64,000 nucleotides of DNA from Hyphodiscus hymeniophilus (Eukaryota > Ascomycota > Leotiomycetes > Helotiales > Hyphodiscaceae): contig VNKQ01000022.1 in assembly GCA_016508695.1 (NCBI GenBank), forward strand, positions 124,001-188,000, given 5' to 3'. The translations under genes and the position numbers were made by a program. Positions within the stretch are counted from its first letter, which is position 1; every line of letters begins with the position of its first letter. Under the pieces are notes generated by a model, which was not told the DNA's origin, did no database searches, and worked only from the letters and a program-made list of their open reading frames with translations. This document shows, one piece after another, positions 59,501-64,000 of this stretch.

Positions 59501-59764
59501 AAACGGATAGAAGCTAAGGAGGCCTAGGGAAGTTCGAAGACTAAGGGTAGTTATTGCGTACTTAATTCCGCAATATATAATACTCCTTCTAGTATACCGC
59601 GGGGTTTACCTTTCTCTCGAATAATAAGGATATATTAATATTTAGTAAAGTATATAATTTAGCCTTGCTTGCGCATACAAATTACTATGGCTAAGCAAGG
59701 GTACTATTAAGTATACCCCCGAAAAGTTGTTTTAGCCGGGAGATAAGTTGTTATAGCCCGTCCC
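56506..59764. mobile_element. Compound family-1 element with internal duplication and a piggyBac-like insertion
   Basis: Left end GGGACGGGCTATAACAACTT at 56506; a complete right end at 57180-57220 (AGTTGTTTTAGCTGGGAGGC...); then a second copy of the internal sequence starting TTTATAATATATCTC at 57221, as at 56742; the piggyBac-like element at 57449; and finally another right end at 59764. The outer flanks (ATTAGTCA and GTTAATTA) do not match. This fits recombination between two family-1 copies followed by the later insertion. Confidence 0.65.
57449..59507 (-). mobile_element. Degenerate piggyBac-like DNA transposon 2
   Basis: 2059 bp with 24-bp terminal inverted repeats (57449-57472 and 59484-59507, TCCGTTCAGCTGCTATATAG..., one mismatch). 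On the minus strand, pieces of a transposase remain: MQNNPLDL and NDPISLFNLYYSLKIIDNLI (about 59,350-59,120), matching element 1, and further on FDKYNYNIGAVDKHDN followed by LLINYYFLS (about 58,130-57,960), which resembles the piggyBac YNxxMGGVDxxDQ ... VNxxLLS pattern. Stops are numerous. The flanks show TA at both sides (or AT, depending on the end base); the usual piggyBac TTAA is absent. Confidence 0.65.
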
Positions 59765-60281
59765 GTTAATTATTAATATTACCTTACTTCTAAAAAACCA
59801 AATAAAAGTAAATAAGGCAAATAAGCTAAAGACTAGTACTTTATTTCTTAATATAAAGGAAGCTTTTAATTACGTATCTAAAAATAAGCTTATTTAAATA
59901 CTAGTAAATCTAAAACTTCTTAGGAGCCTTATATATTAGATTAAATTGTTTTTAGAAGACTATATTCTTAGATTAGCCTTTAATAGCAATATTAAAGAGT
60001 TTAAGCCTATTAATATAATAATTCCCTAAGGGAGTCTTATATTACTTATTTTATTCTTAATATATATTAGGAACTTATTTAAGTTAAATTCGATTATTTA
60101 CCTTTCTTATATAAACGATATAGCCTTAATAGCGTTATTTAAAAGCTTTAAGACAATAAGTACCTTATATTAGAAAGAGAGACTAAAGCTATAATTAACC
60201 TAGGTATAAAGCATTTAATTAAATTCAATAAAGATAAGACCGAATTAATTTATTTTTATAGTAAGAAAAATAATACTTTAA

Positions 60282-60919
60282 GGGGCGGGCTAAAACAACT
60301 TGCCTCCCGGCTAAACTAACTTATTTAAACCTATCTATAGGTATACATCTAGGAAGCTTCTCCTACTATACTAATTAGTATGCGTATAAAAGTATAAAAT
60401 ATATACTATTATACTAACTTATTAAAATTATAATCCGGATTTAACTTATATTCCCTATTTTATATATAACTTTTAAACCCTTTCTCTTCGATTACCTTCT
60501 CTTGTAATATACTCTCTATAATTATTACTACGTCTTTAAGGCAATTGTCTTTATATATAAAGGAAATCCCCCTTATATAACCCCTCTCTCTTCTTGTGCC
60601 TAGCTTATATTAATCGATATACCCCTCTATTATCCGCGCTAGCGTAAGGGTAGTAGAACTATCTTAATTTAGGCCTAAATAGATAACAAATACTAGTCTA
60701 GTCGGAGACCTAGGTCGCTTAAGGATTGCAAGGGCTAAGGAGGGGGGAAGTTCGAAGGCTAAGGGGTAAAGGCAAAAGAATATAAGAATATATTGTCTTT
60801 GTTTATAGTATATATTTTAGCCTTATATGCGCATACAAATTAGTATAAGTAAGCGAGGGTATTAGGTATACCCCCGAAAAGTTAGTTTAGCCGGGAGGCA
60901 AGTTGTTTTAGCCCGCCCC
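60282..60919. mobile_element. Family-2 TIR element, 638 bp, 8-bp TSD TACTTTAA
   Basis: Starts GGGGCGGGCTAAAACAACTT and ends ...GTTGTTTTAGCCCGCCCC, with exact flanks TACTTTAA at 60274-60281 and 60920-60927. Inserted in the LINE between the RT and RNase H regions. Like the copy at 51,419 it keeps its GC-rich TIR almost unmutated. Confidence 0.92.
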
Positions 60920-62965
60920 TACTTTAAGCCTAGAATTATTTAATAGAAGTATTATAGCTCTTAATAAGATAGTTTGATAGCTAGGTATATATTTTGACTC
61001 AAACCTTAAATTTAAAGAGTATATAGCAATTAGAACCTCTCTAGCTAAATAAGCATTTTATAGGCTAAATAAACTTAGTATAAATATAAAAAGGGGTCTC
61101 TCCTTTCTTTGCAATTAGACAATTATACTTAGTTTGTATTACTAGTGTACTTATTAGACTATAAATCTATTTTATAATAGAATTATAATAAGCCAAACAA
61201 GTCTTAACTTAAGCCTATTCTATTTAAAACCTAGCTTTAAGGAAAATTCTAGGGTTTTTTTAAAATAACCCCTATTATACCTATAGAATTAGAAGCGGAT
61301 ATTCTATTACTTATAATTAGACTAAATTATAGTTTTAGGCGTTATATATTTAGGGCGTTAAAGCTAAGCCCTAAATACCCTATTAAAGAACTTTTTAATA
61401 ATACTTATTATAATATTAGATTAGACTTTAATCTAGACTCTAATCCGGATTTTAATCCGGACTTTAATCTAGATTAAAGCCCTAATAATATAAGTAATAT
61501 AAGTTTAATAAACTCGATTTGTAATCTAGTTAAAATTAAAGACTTAGAACCTATAAAATACTTTTATTTTCTATTATAAGAAAAAATAATACCTTATAAT
61601 ATCTATATACCTATCAAATAAGCCTAAAGAAGAAAAAGCTAAGGAATACTTAAAATACGTAAATAATATTAAAGGAACCTAAAAACTACTTTTATATATA
61701 TAAATAGCTCTTAAATTCAAGAAGGTCTAAGAATAAGTCTAGGTTTATTATTTATAAGTATAATAAACTAGCTCTTATACTTAGCTTTTTAGAGCTAAGA
61801 AATATAAGAAGCAAAGCTATTATTATAATAGAGAACTAGAAGCTATAACCCTAGCTATTAAATACGCTAATAAAATAGCCTTAAGAGAGGATAATTTTAA
61901 TGTCTTTTCTAATAACCAAGTTAAATTATTAAGACTTAAAATACTATCTAATAAACTAGGTCAAAACTAACAAATTACCTAGAGCTATATTAGCTTCTAG
62001 GACTATTATTAGTAAAGGAGCCAATATTAACTTATTTTGGGTCCTAGGTTATTTAAATATAATAAGGAACAGAAAAGCCAGTTACTTAATAAAGCTAGGT
62101 ACTAAAGCCCTTATTATATTAAAAATTACCTCTTTTGCTTATTTAGGGATTAAGATAAACCAAATAAAAAAGTAAAAAATATTAGCAATTACTAACTCTT
62201 TAAAGAAGTCTAAATCCCTAGAATTATATAGTAATATATATTCTTAGCTAGTTATAAGTAAAATACCTATACTTATAAGTATAAAGAAAAAACTAGCCAG
62301 TTTCTTTTTTTAGCTTAAGCTAAGTTATAAGTATATAAAGGCTTATTTAAACCGGCTAGGTAAGTATAATAATAAATAATAAGTATAAATACAGATTAAA
62401 GAAGATTACTAAATACTACTTAATTCGAGACTATTCCTTATATAGGCTAAAGAGAAGAGCCTTATATAAAAGAATTAAGAAGAAATATTAAACTAAAGAA
62501 GTTACTTTACTTTTCTTATTATATACGAAAATAAAAATAAAGGAGTTATTAATATTCTTAAAAGAAACTAATATAAGTATTAAAAAGTAATATATTAAGA
62601 GGCTAAAGGAAGAAAAGGAAGAGAAGAAAGAAAAGGAAGCCTAAAAAGGAAACCTCTTATATTATTTAAACTAATTACTTTATAAGGTAATATATAGGCG
62701 TTTTTTATTTATTTCCTTATTTTATTTGTTATTCTTAATAGAGTTTACTCTAAACGAATTAGTTGTAACGAGTTAGAGTTTTAATAGTATATCTAAGTAA
62801 GAAAGCTAGGAATAGCCATATTATATAGTTTATAACTAATAAAGCATATTAAAAAGAAAAAAAAAGAGTATTATTATATATTATTAAATCGAACATTTAA
62901 TAGAGAATAAGCTATTTCGACTTTAATACTAGCTACTTTAACTTTATTAGTTCTTACTAGTTTTT

Positions 62966-63845
62966 AGGACAGGCTATAATAACTTGCCTCCCGGCTAAAA
63001 CAACTTTTCGGGGGTATACCTAATACCCTCGCTTAACTATAGTAATTTGTATGTGTAAGCAAGGCTAAACTATATACCTTACTAAATATTAATATATTCT
63101 TATTATTCTTAACTTTGCTCTAGCCTTTAAAATAGAATTACGAAATACTTATAGTCTTCTCCTTCTTTAATTATATACGCCGAACTACTTATTGCAATTA
63201 CTTTAATTTATATATATACTAAAGACAATAGTTACGTACTATTTAAACGCGATACTACTAAGACTCGAATTGTATTTACTTGCGACTAGTATAGTAAAAC
63301 TATAGTCTTACGATACATAGAGGTTTATAAGTCGAAGAAGCGCGTAAGTCAAAGTAAAAAGTGCGATTGTAAAATAAAGGCCCTTATAATCTTTAAGTAA
63401 CCCAAGTTACTAGTCAGGTAAGTCTTTATAGTTTATTTAGGCCTAAATAGAGTAAGTTTTATTACCCTAATAATAGCGCGGATAATAGAAAGATATATTA
63501 ATTAATATAAGCTAGGTATATAAAGGGAGAGGAGTTATATAAAGAGAATTTCTTTTATATATAAAGACGATTACCTTAAAGATATAATAATAATTATAAG
63601 AGATATATTATAAAGGCAAGTAATATAAGAAGTTAAAGTTATAGTAATAAAACCTTTTAAGGGTTATATATAAGATAGGGAGTATAAGTTAAATCCGGAT
63701 TATAATAAGTTAGTATAATAGTATATATTATATACTCTTATATATATACAAATTAGTATAATAGGGGAAGCTTCTTAAATATATACTTATAAGTAGGGTT
63801 AACTAAGTTGTTTTAGCCGGGAGGCAAGTTATTATAGCCCGTCCC
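62966..63845. mobile_element. Family-1 TIR element, 880 bp, 8-bp TSD TAGTTTTT
   Basis: Starts AGGACAGGCTATAATAACTT (first G mutated to A) and ends ...TTATTATAGCCCGTCCC. Exact flanks TAGTTTTT at 62958-62965 and 63846-63853. It interrupts another family-3 element whose left end is at about 62,904 (AATAAGCTATTTCGACTTTA) and whose right end lies beyond the window. Confidence 0.88.
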
Positions 63846-64000
63846 TAGTTTTTATATCTATAGTATATATAGTAAGTTTATATTTGTATAAAAATATTAA
63901 AACTATTATAACTATTAAATACAATTATAAGAAATAACATATAAATGATATTCTTATATAGAAAGCTTCTACTACTCTTTAACCCCTTAAAACTAACTTT

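Larger units (their letters stand above)
48600..62900 (+). mobile_element. Tad1-like LINE, mutated and split by nested insertions
   Basis: The same retroelement resumes after each insertion: segments about 48,600-51,249, 52,406-52,471, 55,789-56,505, 59,765-60,281 and 60,920-62,890, about 5.7 kb in all. Order on the plus strand: gag-like zinc knuckles (C...C...H...C pattern, about 50,070-50,165); endonuclease motif LGNFNIYY (50,733-50,750; family form GDFNxHH); KKAKLEYWNTF-like and FRNTLFP (about 55,880-56,080); RT start with PKAYKVISLLNCLGKV (about 56,350-56,410); after the next insertion LNIKEAFNYV (about 59,847; family form LDxxGAFD), PQGS-like and YINDIAL (about 60,108; YxDD form); then RNase H with VFSNNQV (about 61,910) and FWVLGYLNIIRN (62,033; family form WVPGHxxIxGNE). 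Stops interrupt every domain, so it is dead. The start is approximate; the 3' end is near the A-rich run at about 62,850. Confidence 0.8.
37842..64000. other. AT-rich, RIP-type transposon block
   Basis: From just after the stop of gene B to the right edge, the sequence is strongly AT-biased with stop codons in all frames and no long open frame. Repeat families recur in both orientations, and copies differ mainly by C-to-T and G-to-A transitions (for example in the piggyBac-like TIRs), as expected from RIP. The named elements are listed separately. Stretches not assigned are about 40,777-42,295 (mostly partial copies of short elements), 46,321-46,868 and 47,801-48,600 (arrays of short imperfect AAGTC...GACTTAAG-type repeats, probably another element), and the small gaps between named elements. 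I see no host gene. Confidence 0.85.

Noticed and set aside
37842..64000. CRISPR-like or clustered repeat array
   Set aside because: The repeats are inverted-terminal transposon copies with irregular spacing in a eukaryotic genome, not short direct repeats with unique spacers.

Overview
The window looks like a filamentous ascomycete chromosome (Pezizomycotina; class not provable from this sequence). The evidence is short spliceosomal introns (46-150 nt) with CTRAY-type branch points, recognisable fungal single-copy genes (MTF2, eIF3e/INT6, mL49/IMG2, SWI1, a THYN1-like EVE protein, VID27), and an abrupt change from GC-balanced, gene-bearing DNA to a very AT-rich, stop-riddled repeat block of the kind left by repeat-induced point mutation (RIP).

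Layout. 1-20,446 is ordinary housekeeping euchromatin: the 3' part of a protein with a SUMO-interaction-like motif, a small two-exon unknown protein, MTF2 (minus), eIF3e (minus) head-to-head with mL49/IMG2 (plus) over 185 bp, SWI1 (minus), a microsatellite-rich 3.4 kb spacer, a THYN1-like EVE gene with an apparent 1-nt frameshift, and VID27. 20,447-37,841 is gene-poor accessory sequence. It holds a broken gene for a secreted protein (in-frame TGA plus a frameshift) and three genes of unknown function (25,552-27,937 minus; 31,182-32,305 minus; 35,293-37,841 plus). Their first exons (45, 42 and 45 nt) and their first two intron phases (0, then 2) agree, and motifs in the N-terminal domain can be aligned, so I read them as a diverged local gene family.

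From about 37,842 to the right edge there are no intact genes. This block is a stack of nested, mutated transposons that can be unpeeled. One Tad1-like LINE (gag-like zinc knuckles, endonuclease, reverse transcriptase, RNase H) is spread over about 48.6-62.9 kb and is split by later insertions. The insertions belong to families of short elements with about 41-bp terminal inverted repeats and 8-bp target-site duplications; I found eight cases with matching duplications (seven exact, one 7/8). In each TIR a GGCTA/AGCTA...CAACT motif occurs twice, 21 bp apart. Two roughly 2.05-kb piggyBac-like elements and two inverted copies of a longer block (possibly the dead transposase region of the same families) complete the layer.

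Functionally, the left half is translation (eIF3e, mL49, MTF2), chromatin (SWI1) and general housekeeping. The right half is a transposon graveyard beside a small lineage-specific gene family. Exon coordinates were derived by eye from splice signals, reading frame and comparison between paralogs; no database search was possible.
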